Below are positions 16,733 through 26,600 of a DNA stretch of 43,848 bases, in pieces. The position numbers were made by a program, and so were the translations under genes. The notes beneath the pieces were generated by a model. The model was not told the DNA's origin and did not search any database. It was given only the letters and a program-made list of their open reading frames with translations. Each line of letters opens with the position of its first letter. Positions within the stretch are counted from its first letter, which is position 1. The stretch is taken from NCBI GenBank assembly GCA_012270385.1, contig JAAXIK010000111.1, positions 1 to 43,848 of the forward strand, written 5' to 3'. This stretch comes from Rubripirellula sp. Lineage in GTDB: Bacteria; Planctomycetota; Planctomycetia; Pirellulales; Pirellulaceae.

Positions 16733-19700
16733 ATGAGATTCATGATGCAGCGTTTCGTTCTTGCACTAACGATCCTTGGTAGCTTGTCTTGTTTGTCCGG
16801 TGCACAGGAAGCAGAAAAATCACCCGCACCGGTGAACTTTGAAGAGCATGTCTTCCCGATTTTTCGGCAGCATTGCCTCCAATGCCACAACGCAAATGAT
16901 GCGGAAGCGGGTTTAGCTCTCGATAGTTTCGGAGCATTGATGGAGGGTAGCGGAAGCGGTGACGTGGTCGCTGAAGGGGATTCGGGTTCCAGTCGCTTGT
17001 ATCTTGTCATGACCCATGATGAAGAGCCTGCCATGCCTCCAGATCAAGATCCAATTCCAGCCGAGCAACTGGATATCATCAAACGTTGGATCGATGGTGG
17101 ATTACTCGAGAATAGTGGTAGTAAGGCCAAAAAACGAAAAGGTCCATCATTGTCGTTTTCTATGTCGGACAGCGGCAAGCCAGACGAGATCATCATGCCG
17201 GACCAAGTCTGGAGAGTTCCAGTTGTCACGTCACAACGCTCCGCTGCCGCGACAGCGATTGCTGCGAGTCCTTGGGCTCCATTAGTGGCAGTTGCAGGAC
17301 AGAAACAGGTCGCTCTCTATCACACCGAATCTAATGATTTGTTAGGAGTCATTCCTTATCCTGAGGGTATCCCGCAGGTTTTGAGATTCAATCGAGATGG
17401 TGGCTACCTACTTGTGGCAGGAGGAACTCATGCCTCGATGGGCACAGCGTCACTTTACGATGTCCGAAATGGACAAAGGTTATTGAGTGTTGGTGATGAA
17501 TTGGATGTGGTATTTGGCGCAGATATTAATGACTCAATGACACGGATTGCTCTGGGAGGCCCCCAGAAAATGGTCCGTATTTTTGATACGGATTCTGGCG
17601 ACGCAGTTTTTGAATTGAAGAAGCACACGGATTGGGTTTATTGTGTCGATTACAGCCCAGATGGAGTTTTGGTTGCGTCTGGTGACCGATCTGGAGGTCT
17701 CCACGTTTGGGAAGCCGAGACGGGTCGGCTCTATTTGGATCTAATTGGCCACAAGGGGGCGGTGAGATCCTTGGTCTGGCGAGCCGATTCAAATGTTCTA
17801 CTGAGTGCGAGCGAAGATGGCACCGTAAAGATGTGGGAGATGAACGCGGGTAATCAACTGAAAAGCTTTAACGCACATTCCGGTGGAGTGACTGGCATTG
17901 CTATGGGTCAGGATGGAAAAATTGTGACCTCCGGGAAAGACCGGACCGTCAAGGTTTGGAATGCTGACGGGAGTGCGGTGGCAACGATGCCTGCCTTCAG
18001 CGAGCCAGCGTTGGAAGTTGCTATCAGCCACGATAGTAGCCGTGTCATTGGGGGTGATTGGAATGGCCGCACCTTAATGTGGCAGATCTCCGATCCAAAA
18101 ATCAACACAGAACTTCTTGCCAATCCGCCCTCTCTCACCCAACAGGTTGCTGCTCAGGACAATCAGGTTCAGCAACTGGCTTCGAGTCGCGAAGACATTC
18201 TGAAGCGACAAAAAGCCGGACAGCAAATCATTGCCGCTTATCTGAAAACAGAGGAGGCATTGGGATCAAAAATCACCGATGCGAAAACCGCAGTCAGCGA
18301 CGCTTCAAGCAAGAAAGTGGAAGCTGAAAATAAGATGAAAGCACTGCAGGTGCAGACGAAGGATTTGAATACCACAACTAGCGGATTGAAAAATAAGATC
18401 GCTGAAATGGAGAAGCAACTCACATCGCTTAAGCAGATGGAGTTGTCGTTGGCTGATAAAGTAAAGCAAGCAATCGTCCGTCGGGATGCCGCGGAGGTAG
18501 ACGCAGCGAAGGCCAAGCAGTTACTTGCTTCTAAACTTAATCAGCAGGAAGAACTCAAGGTCAAGGTGGCGACAACCTCAACAAATCTACTCAAGCAGGA
18601 GATGCAGTTGCTCGCAAAGATTCAGCTCTCGGCGGACGAGCTTGCAGTGGCGCAGCAGGCGCACAAGGCTTTGGTAGAGAAAAGCGATGCGGCGACGAAA
18701 GCGATTGAGCAATCAAAAAAGGTATTGGAAAGCCATGCCAAAAAGATCGCAGACCTGGTCATCAAGCACACCGAACTCGGTAAGGCTTTGATCCAAAACA
18801 ACAACATGCTGACAAACGCAAACGCAGCCAAAACAGAAACAGAATCGGAAATGATCTCGATTCGGGAAAAAATTCAGGCTGAAACGACTGAAGAGGAAAA
18901 GGTCGCTTTGACAGCACAGCTAAAAGCATTAGAGACAGACCTAGCAGAGATCATCAATAAAGTTGCACAGAGCAATGAAGCGATTGGAAGAATTCAGGTT
19001 GAAACCAAAAGTGTAAGTACCGACCTAGCTAAGTCTAAAGCAGCCAAAGGTGAAGAGGATAAGACTTTGCAAAAAACCGTAGCAGAAAACTCTGCAATTG
19101 GTGAGCAAATATCTTCAGCGTTGGCAGTACTTGAGTCTGCGAAGAACTCGCATACTGGTTTGACACAGGAAATGGATGCATTCAAGCAGCAGATGTCCAA
19201 ATCTGATGCGGAGAAATTGAAAGCCGTCTCTACTATCGCCAAGTTGATAGCAGAGCAACAACCCATTGAACAGAGATTGGCCGCGTCGTCCTCAACCGTG
19301 ACTAGCGAGAACGGGAAAATTGATGGCTTTCAACAAGAGATAAAGCAATTGGCAACTCAAAGAAATGATGCCGAAGCTCTCAAACAGAAAACCGTGCAGG
19401 AGTTCGATACCAAGAGCGCTAACTTGGTAAGCATGAAGGAGGAATTGCAAGGTTTACCAGGCATGATCCAAACCTATGCTAAGTCGATGACAGATCAACA
19501 GGCAGCGATTTCATCCCTGCAGACCACTTTGGCGGAGTCCATCACGAAGCGAGAAGCCTCGCAGAAGACTCTTCAGTCGGTTGACCAAGAGTTGGTTTCG
19601 GTTGATTCCGAATTGAACAGTGCCAACCAAAAATTGCGTGCTCTACAAGAAGAATTGGTGGCCTTTGAATCGACATCAAAACGCCTTCGTGACGAAGCGG

Positions 19701-20002
19701 AGAAGGCGGCGTTGATTGCACAGCAGAAGCGTGCTGAGTTAGATCCACTACAGAAGGGAGTGGATGGGCTGGCGACTTCGATTTCGGATCGAGCAAAGCA
19801 AATGGAAACTGCAGCCGCCGAAATGACGCGGATCCAGCAAGAGCTGGCAATGCTCGAGAAAGCCCAACAGGAGGCCAAAGCCGCACAGGAGCAGGCCCAG
19901 AAGAAACTAGATGAAACCAGCGCTGCGTTCGAAGAAATCGAAGCAGCTGAGCAGACAGCGAAAGAGAAGCTCGAGTTTTTCGAGTCAGCTTATGGTGCGT
20001 AG
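16733..20002 (+). CDS. Exported cytochrome c-like + WD40 repeat + long coiled-coil protein
   Basis: The protein (1089 residues from the ATG at 16733; ATGs at 16742 and 16745 also possible) has three parts. After a signal peptide (RFVLALTILGSLSCLSG) comes a planctomycete-type cytochrome c domain with a CLQCH heme motif near residue 50 and the distal MPPDQDPIPAEQLDIIKRWI segment. Next are about five to seven WD40 blades (about 160-460), with typical GH/WD ends such as DGTVKMWE and DRTVKVWN. From about 470 to the end it is an almost uninterrupted coiled coil rich in Gln, Glu, Lys and Ala, over 600 residues. WD40 propellers are usually interaction platforms, and the coiled coil could span roughly 90 nm if fully extended (about 0.15 nm per residue). 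It is the last gene of the four-gene run. The cytochrome domain could tether it to an electron-transfer partner; that is inference. Confidence 0.88.
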   Translation: MRFMMQRFVLALTILGSLSCLSGAQEAEKSPAPVNFEEHVFPIFRQHCLQCHNANDAEAGLALDSFGALMEGSGSGDVVAEGDSGSSRLYLVMTHDEEPAMPPDQDPIPAEQLDIIKRWIDGGLLENSGSKAKKRKGPSLSFSMSDSGKPDEIIMPDQVWRVPVVTSQRSAAATAIAASPWAPLVAVAGQKQVALYHTESNDLLGVIPYPEGIPQVLRFNRDGGYLLVAGGTHASMGTASLYDVRNGQRLLSVGDELDVVFGADINDSMTRIALGGPQKMVRIFDTDSGDAVFELKKHTDWVYCVDYSPDGVLVASGDRSGGLHVWEAETGRLYLDLIGHKGAVRSLVWRADSNVLLSASEDGTVKMWEMNAGNQLKSFNAHSGGVTGIAMGQDGKIVTSGKDRTVKVWNADGSAVATMPAFSEPALEVAISHDSSRVIGGDWNGRTLMWQISDPKINTELLANPPSLTQQVAAQDNQVQQLASSREDILKRQKAGQQIIAAYLKTEEALGSKITDAKTAVSDASSKKVEAENKMKALQVQTKDLNTTTSGLKNKIAEMEKQLTSLKQMELSLADKVKQAIVRRDAAEVDAAKAKQLLASKLNQQEELKVKVATTSTNLLKQEMQLLAKIQLSADELAVAQQAHKALVEKSDAATKAIEQSKKVLESHAKKIADLVIKHTELGKALIQNNNMLTNANAAKTETESEMISIREKIQAETTEEEKVALTAQLKALETDLAEIINKVAQSNEAIGRIQVETKSVSTDLAKSKAAKGEEDKTLQKTVAENSAIGEQISSALAVLESAKNSHTGLTQEMDAFKQQMSKSDAEKLKAVSTIAKLIAEQQPIEQRLAASSSTVTSENGKIDGFQQEIKQLATQRNDAEALKQKTVQEFDTKSANLVSMKEELQGLPGMIQTYAKSMTDQQAAISSLQTTLAESITKREASQKTLQSVDQELVSVDSELNSANQKLRALQEELVAFESTSKRLRDEAEKAALIAQQKRAELDPLQKGVDGLATSISDRAKQMETAAAEMTRIQQELAMLEKAQQEAKAAQEQAQKKLDETSAAFEEIEAAEQTAKEKLEFFESAYGA

Positions 20003-20301
20003 AGGCTAGTTCACTGGCTTGCGTCAATCCGCGGTTGGAGCCATTTCGGGTCGAGGCAGAGGATATCATCCAATCTTACATAGACCCATGCTACCGGATC
20101 GGTAAGGCTTAACCGATCTGGGAGGTTTATGTCGATTTTCGTCCATAAAATCCGTTAGGCGATAGCGATCCGACTGTTTTTCTTGGTCAGCGGAATCTTC
20201 GTGTCTAAAATGGAGCTAGGGCTGATAAACGTGCGATTTTCTGTCAGTTAAATAGGGATCGCTCGGTCGCCTGGTCAACGTACGGCTGTCCCGATCTCAA
20301 G
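20003..20301. other. Spacer between the two exported-protein gene runs, with a 10-bp hairpin
   Basis: No gene is seen in these 299 bases. CCGGATCGGT (20094-20103) pairs with ACCGATCTGG (20112-20121), 10 pairs including one G-T wobble, around an 8-base loop. No T run follows, so it is not a typical intrinsic terminator. It could be a transcript end, an attenuator or a protein site. The promoter of the giant-protein genes probably lies after it. Confidence 0.45.
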
Positions 20302-23300
20302 ATGAGTTGCATGCGACCCTCATTTTCCCCAGCTAAGGCACCAAACACCAAAATCAACCATATCTTTGGTTTTGATTCTGCTAATGCTGGTGGGTTAACG
20401 CGTCGGTTGTTTGCGTGCTATGTGCTCTCGCTGTACTTCTTCTTGATTGCTGCCAAACCATCCATCGGTCAGCCACCTGGAACTCCACCCCCGCAAAATT
20501 TCATCGGTGCTGGCTCAGAAGAGAGCGAAGAGGGTGTGCCGATTCGCGCATTCATGTTTTTGAGTGAATCCGGTAACCCAGTGGTGATGCCCTCTTTAAG
20601 CTGGGAGGAGTTTGATCGGTATTTAAAGCTCGATTCCGGAGTTGAGACCTCCGAACAAAAATACAGTTACCAATCGCTTGAGATTTCTGGCAAGGCGTTG
20701 GAGCAGCGTGCTGAACTCGATATCCGGTTAAAGTTGGTTGTTGATTCGACTGATGGCGGTTGGGTCAACATACCCATTAAGCTCGGTAACTTTCACCAAT
20801 TGGAACCTATATCGCTTGAGCCCGCTGTCGAGGCAATCAGCACGGTTAGCGCGGATAACTCGGGCTATCGGTTACTGGTTAAAAGCGAGAAGCGAGTAGA
20901 AACTACTTTGACGATGAGAGTTTCTGCTCGGATTGATTTCAATGCTAATTCACAGAGCCTCGGTTTCAAGCTACCTAATGTCCCATCGCGTGTTAGCGTT
21001 GAGGTTGCTGATACCACTGCTAATGCGGAGGTTTTAGGTCAGGGCGATGAAATTGTCGAAGTTGAGCGCACTGATGCGAATGGAGTGAAGGTCACTGTCG
21101 AGAGCAGCGGTGGTGACTACATGCTTCGCTGGGGTAGTAATCGGGAGACTGTCGAGAGCAGTCCGATATACGAGTTGGACAGCCGCACTACTGTTCGATG
21201 GGATTCACCTCAGGATCAACCCACAGCTTCTGTGCGATTTGATTTAAATAACCTACGAGGAGCAGTAAAGGAGTTCAGTCTCAAGTTGCCAGTAAATGCG
21301 GTTTTACTTGATGCCCCAGTTGTCTCTGACACCGGACAGGTATTGGACATAGGTCCTGCAATGACGATTTCTGGTGAGCAGATCCGACAGGTTTCCGTAC
21401 CTGCTGAAATAAAACAGCAAAGGCTTGAGTTAAGTTTCGAGTATCAATTGGTTAATGAAACCGCTTCAAGCTCTTCGCCTTTGCAGTTCAGAGTGCCGAG
21501 CATCGTTGGAGCTTTGCGGCATCGTGGCGATTTGGAATTTTCCACACCTGATGAGTATCGACTCCGGTGGAGGTCGACTTCATGGGTGCGGAGTGTGATT
21601 TTTGACTCCTCAGCTGAGTCGGGATCAGATCGCTCCTACCGATTTAACTTTGATCGACCCGGTTTCACGTTGCCTCTCTGGTTGGGAGAAAACGAAAGGC
21701 AACTGAGGATCTCATCAAGATCCGAGCTCACGACAAGGGAGCGTAATGCTGTATTGTGGATGCAGGTTGAGATCACGGGACAGACCGAAGATGGCCTGCT
21801 AAGGTTTGACGACGCAGGATGGGAGGTTCGTGTTGTTGAGTCACAATTGGGGACGCCGCTGGTTACCTTTGAAGATGACGGACTCCGAGTGGTGGATTTA
21901 TCTTCTTTGTCAAACGAAGAGGCTTCGCAGTTAATCTTTCAATTCCATCGTGTCCTCGAAACCTCGACAGAAACACCAACTGTTGACTTGAATATACCTC
22001 GTATTTCGGTATCCAATGCAAGGGAAGTGATAAGGGATTCATCACTCACGCTCGTCAATGATGGAAGAATGGCTTTAGTGGTCGATCTGAAGTCGTCTCG
22101 CGGTCTCTCGCGGTCCTCCTTGATTGAGAATTCGCTAAATCCGAGTAGCGATAGCACCTCATACCAACTGATTGATGGGGTCGATTCCGCCAAGGTGGTT
22201 GGGAATTTGGTGGAACGGCCGACTCAGATTACTTTGACAAGTGACACATTGATTGAGTTGGATGGTGATACACTCAAAACCAATTGTGATTGGGTTGTCT
22301 CCACGCTTGTGGATCTTGAGGGAAGACTGGGTATTCGAATTCCATCTGCAAACAAAAAGTGGGAAGATCAGACTTATGAAAAACACCAACCGGGTTCGGG
22401 AGTAGCGTCGAGTGATCCACTAACGGCTGAACCAAGTGAGTGGTTGGTAACCGTTGACGATTTACCGGCTCGTTTAAATTATCTGGAGGGTGATCGTTAC
22501 ACATTGATATCAGATCGCCTCACGAGCGGCACAATGCGAGTAAGGTTTCGAAACCAGAGAAAGCTAGAAGGTAGTTTTTCCGAGGGTGTTTTTGCCTCCA
22601 TTCCAATGCCTAGGCCAACTGTCTCTGATGTAACGCTTCGTGGCCCCGTAATTGTCAACTTTGAGGGTGATCCTCAGCGAGACTTTGTGTCGATCGATGA
22701 ACCGAGCGCTAAACGCTTGGAACTAGCACAGATACCAAGGGTTCCACTGCGTGCAAGGCTGAGCAACAAGCAGGAGCAGGATAGTGAACTGGAAGTTGGT
22801 CAAACGGTGATCCGGTCTCTTTTGGGTTCCTCCATTCAGCATGACCAATTGTTAACGACTATCGCTGGCGGAGAATTTTATGAGGTCAACCTAACGGTCA
22901 ACCCGTCAGAGGTAACAGTGAAATGTTTTATCGACGGTGAGCCAGTTGCTGTTCGATTGAATCAATCATCATTAATTATTCCATTAAAGAATGATCCTGA
23001 GGAGCAACTGATTGACTTGCGATTATGGTCGCCAGTGGTGACCAATAATTTTATCAATGAGCTCACTCCGTTATTCAATCTTGAAGGATTTGTTAACGGT
23101 GTCTATTGGCAAGTCTTAACCGCTGTCGATTCGCACGTGGTCTGGGCGTCTCACTCATTAGGTAGGTCCATGACGTGGAGATACGATCGCTGGAAACTCT
23201 ATCGAGACGCTAACTACAGTGATGATGCGCTTTTGGATTTAGTTGGGGCAAAGGTAAACCTAATGCCACCCGGTAATCGTTATCTTTATCGTGGCTTCGA

Positions 23301-23667
23301 GACTGGTGCATTTCGTGTGCTCTTGGTATCGAGGGTTGCGCTGTGGATCGTCATCGGTTCAATGGCCATTTTGCTCACGGTCGTGGTAACAAAATTTGGC
23401 TTTTTCAGACATCCCGCAACATTAGTGGCGGCGTTAGCAATTCTCTTGGGGATTTGTGTGGTCGCCCCGGAGGGTGTCATTTTAGCTGGACAATATACGC
23501 TGCTTGCTCTGATGCTCGTCATCGTAATGATTTCAGTGCGACTTTCACTTAGGCCAGAATCTAAGCGCCGCCTATTTGCTAATCCCTCGCGAACGAAGAA
23601 CCAGTCCATCCAAACTTTGGAGTTGGTAACGGACATGTCTGATACCAAAGAAGGCATGAATACGTGA
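20302..23667 (+). CDS. Giant membrane-anchored exported protein of unknown function (single module)
   Basis: I do not recognise a named family. The 1121-residue protein has an N-terminal signal or anchor at about 35-57 (RRLFACYVLSLYFFLIAA, then PSIGQ as a probable cleavage zone). About 940 residues follow that read as alternating beta-strands rich in Ser, Val, Leu, Glu and Asp without cysteine clusters or enzyme motifs. Three membrane helices close the protein at about 1010-1083 (for example LWIVIGSMAILLTVVV), followed by a 38-residue charged tail. The predicted topology puts the long body outside the cytoplasmic membrane. A strand-turn-strand segment VTVKCFIDGEPVAVRL near residue 870 resembles segments in both halves of the next protein. 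The start is uncertain: ATGs at 20302 and 20311 both lack a clear binding site. The stop overlaps the next gene by 4 bases (GTGA). Confidence 0.75.
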   Translation: MSCMRPSFSPAKAPNTKINHIFGFDSANAGGLTRRLFACYVLSLYFFLIAAKPSIGQPPGTPPPQNFIGAGSEESEEGVPIRAFMFLSESGNPVVMPSLSWEEFDRYLKLDSGVETSEQKYSYQSLEISGKALEQRAELDIRLKLVVDSTDGGWVNIPIKLGNFHQLEPISLEPAVEAISTVSADNSGYRLLVKSEKRVETTLTMRVSARIDFNANSQSLGFKLPNVPSRVSVEVADTTANAEVLGQGDEIVEVERTDANGVKVTVESSGGDYMLRWGSNRETVESSPIYELDSRTTVRWDSPQDQPTASVRFDLNNLRGAVKEFSLKLPVNAVLLDAPVVSDTGQVLDIGPAMTISGEQIRQVSVPAEIKQQRLELSFEYQLVNETASSSSPLQFRVPSIVGALRHRGDLEFSTPDEYRLRWRSTSWVRSVIFDSSAESGSDRSYRFNFDRPGFTLPLWLGENERQLRISSRSELTTRERNAVLWMQVEITGQTEDGLLRFDDAGWEVRVVESQLGTPLVTFEDDGLRVVDLSSLSNEEASQLIFQFHRVLETSTETPTVDLNIPRISVSNAREVIRDSSLTLVNDGRMALVVDLKSSRGLSRSSLIENSLNPSSDSTSYQLIDGVDSAKVVGNLVERPTQITLTSDTLIELDGDTLKTNCDWVVSTLVDLEGRLGIRIPSANKKWEDQTYEKHQPGSGVASSDPLTAEPSEWLVTVDDLPARLNYLEGDRYTLISDRLTSGTMRVRFRNQRKLEGSFSEGVFASIPMPRPTVSDVTLRGPVIVNFEGDPQRDFVSIDEPSAKRLELAQIPRVPLRARLSNKQEQDSELEVGQTVIRSLLGSSIQHDQLLTTIAGGEFYEVNLTVNPSEVTVKCFIDGEPVAVRLNQSSLIIPLKNDPEEQLIDLRLWSPVVTNNFINELTPLFNLEGFVNGVYWQVLTAVDSHVVWASHSLGRSMTWRYDRWKLYRDANYSDDALLDLVGAKVNLMPPGNRYLYRGFETGAFRVLLVSRVALWIVIGSMAILLTVVVTKFGFFRHPATLVAALAILLGICVVAPEGVILAGQYTLLALMLVIVMISVRLSLRPESKRRLFANPSRTKNQSIQTLELVTDMSDTKEGMNT

Positions 23668-26600
23668 TCGGTAACGCTGCGTACTTATTGTATTCGCCAA
23701 AGAAACGATGTGGTCTACCACGGAGTGCGGCTTACTTTGCATCTTTTGCCGCACTGTGTTCTATATGGGCAGGCACCGCAACGGGGCAGGAGATATCCAG
23801 CACCCCCGGGTTGAGTGCATCAATTGTTGCTGAGGAGACTGGCAGCGAAAATCTGGTTCCCAACAACGCGGACGCAGAGTCAGAAAAGACGGTTGACAAT
23901 TTAGAAGCTCTACCCGTTGAAACCATTACCTTACCCCTTCCTCGAACACTCCCCGATGGCAGGGGGATCAGACCTATTGCTTTATTTTCCTCCCAAATGG
24001 ATGTTTTGGTATCCAAGGAGTTCCTGCCCGTTGCACTAGAGCAGTTGCGTTCAGCATTTGTTAGCCAGCAAAGTGAATCAAGCGAGTTATTATCCACCCA
24101 GATTAGCTCGTCGCAGTACGTGGTGGAACTGCAAGGGGACCAATTGATCTGCCGTCGTGGATCGTTACGCGTTTCAACGAAATTCGCTCCTCAGACGACC
24201 ATTCCTCTTGGTCGACAGAGTGTAGCTGTGCGCACCGCAGAGGTCAGACCCAACTATGGGCTTGAGGGCAATTTCCCACCGTTTGAATTTGATGCTGACG
24301 GTCGTGCTTATGCCAGCTTTCCAAAATCTGATGAGTCGGATGAAAGCTTTGATTATCTCTGGAGCTGTCGAGGTAAATCCGTAGGGAATTCGACTGACTT
24401 TAAACTGAATCTACCGCTTGTTAAGCAGACGACTATTTTTCTGGCGATTCCCTCGGGTAAGGAATTAAAGGCTCTTAATGCTGTTGCGACTCGACTTGAA
24501 AGTGTTGATCCAGCAATTCTTGAATTGGTAAATAACCAGGAAGTGGGCTGGTACCAAATTGAAGCAGGTGGCGTTGATCAACTTGATTTGACCATTGTAA
24601 ATGATCAGAGTGGGCAAACAGATTCCTTGGTAGTTCGACTTTCACAGATGCAATGTGATTTACGAACAGAGGGGATGAGTTGGACCAAGCGGTTTATCTT
24701 GAAAAAACAGCCTGATATTCCCTTTCCTGATTTGCTCTTTCGAGCACAAGAAATTATCGAAGTGAAATTAGATGGTGAATCAGTTCCTTTTTTGGTTTCG
24801 GATGTCGAAGGAGGTTATAGATATCTCAGCTTGGCGTTTTCTGAATCGGGAAGCCAGAATGCACTTGATTATTCCACTCTCTCGGTTAGCGGGTTTAGTC
24901 CAACCATCGGTTTGAATACATGGATAGATCTGCCAATTCTTGCGATCGAAGATGCACTCAACGTTGCGACCGCTGAGGAAATACAAATTTCTATTTCTGA
25001 TCCTTTTCAATTGGTTGGACTGAATTTGCCAGCTTCTTGGGAGTCTATGGAGGAACAGAGATTGGAGAATGGAAATTCCATCGTTCGTCTATTCGGACCA
25101 CTGAGAGATCATGGGATGGACGAGTTATCCGTTGGAGAACAAGAAGCAGATACTTCAAACACAAGTACAGATGTTGACAGCATCGAAAAATCCGACCCGA
25201 CGATAGATGACATAAGTCTATTGCTTGCGGAAAAACCTGCTGAAAAGATTGCTGAAACCGATATTCGATTTGAAGTAGATAAGAGAAGTTTAAAAGCTTC
25301 AGCGAAGCTGAGTATACCCGTCGATCAACAGCGTGCATTACCCATTGAGTTGGTGATAGAAGATGAATGGGAATTATTAACATTGCGATTCGCCGAATCA
25401 GATCGCCTCATTGCCAAGAGCTTGACCAAATCAACTGATAGGATCATTGAAATTTGGCCGGAGGCGAACGAGTTAACTGACGGAACAGTTGAATTGTTGG
25501 CGGATGGTGAACGCCCTCTTAGATCCTCTGGCAACCAGCTCTCAGTTCCTGCGAGTTGGTTTATCCGTAGTGGTGGTGGGTTCGGCGCGAATGTTCGCAT
25601 CTCAATAACACCAAGCGCTGCTCTCACATGGGATGGAAGCACTGCCCTTCAGCCATCCATCATGTCGTCAATGAAATCAAACGACAATGCACTATTTCAT
25701 GAGCCTATCAATGTGCGAACCCTTTGGTTTGCACCTATTAATGGAAGTCTACCCGCAGTTGACTTGGTGAGTCCGAGTGTAGCATATACTGCATCAACCC
25801 AGCTTTTGATCGGCTATCAAGATGGGCAGTTGACTGAAGAACTGAGGATTTCGATTGAATCTGAAAGCCAGTCTCTTAGTCAGATATTTATCCAAACTGA
25901 GGGGCGGGAAGGCTACCCAGACTATCAATGGAATCTGCAGAAAGAGGATGGTACAGAAGTTGTTCAACTGAATGGTGTGCGTAAGCGTGCTTCGTCTGTT
26001 GGTGATGAGTACGACCTTGATTTGGCGAATCTACCTCTCAAGGATCGATACATTGTTGCTAAACGGGTTCTGCCCGCTTCGGAGGAGATGACCTTATTAC
26101 TACCTACCGTGATAGGTTCAGCAACACAAGATGCTGAGATCCTTCTGCATCCGACTCTCCAACTGGAGAAACAGAGCCAATTATTATCTGTTATTCCAAC
26201 ATCTCGCCAGAAAGATATTCTGGGAAGTGGTACTTTTCCAAACCCCTATGACGCGAACACAGATCGTTGGCTGCGACTTAGATACGATCCTGTCAACCAA
26301 ACAACAATCAGTATTAATACCGCCTCAAATCCCATCACGCCCAACTTGGTGAGATTCGAGTCCATTCGTTGCATTGGATCTGTTAGTGGTACTGATAAGA
26401 TCCAGGCGGACTATCGAATTTATTCCACCACAGATTTTAGATTAGTCATCCCTAGTGATTGCAGATTGATTGATGTACACCGAAACGGCGTATCCATTGA
26501 GGCAGGGATTTCCGAAGCGGGAGAAATTCGCCTTCCTGCCACCTACGAAGAAGATCATATTCGCTTGAACTTCGAGCGTCGTGTACGAGCAAATTGGTTG

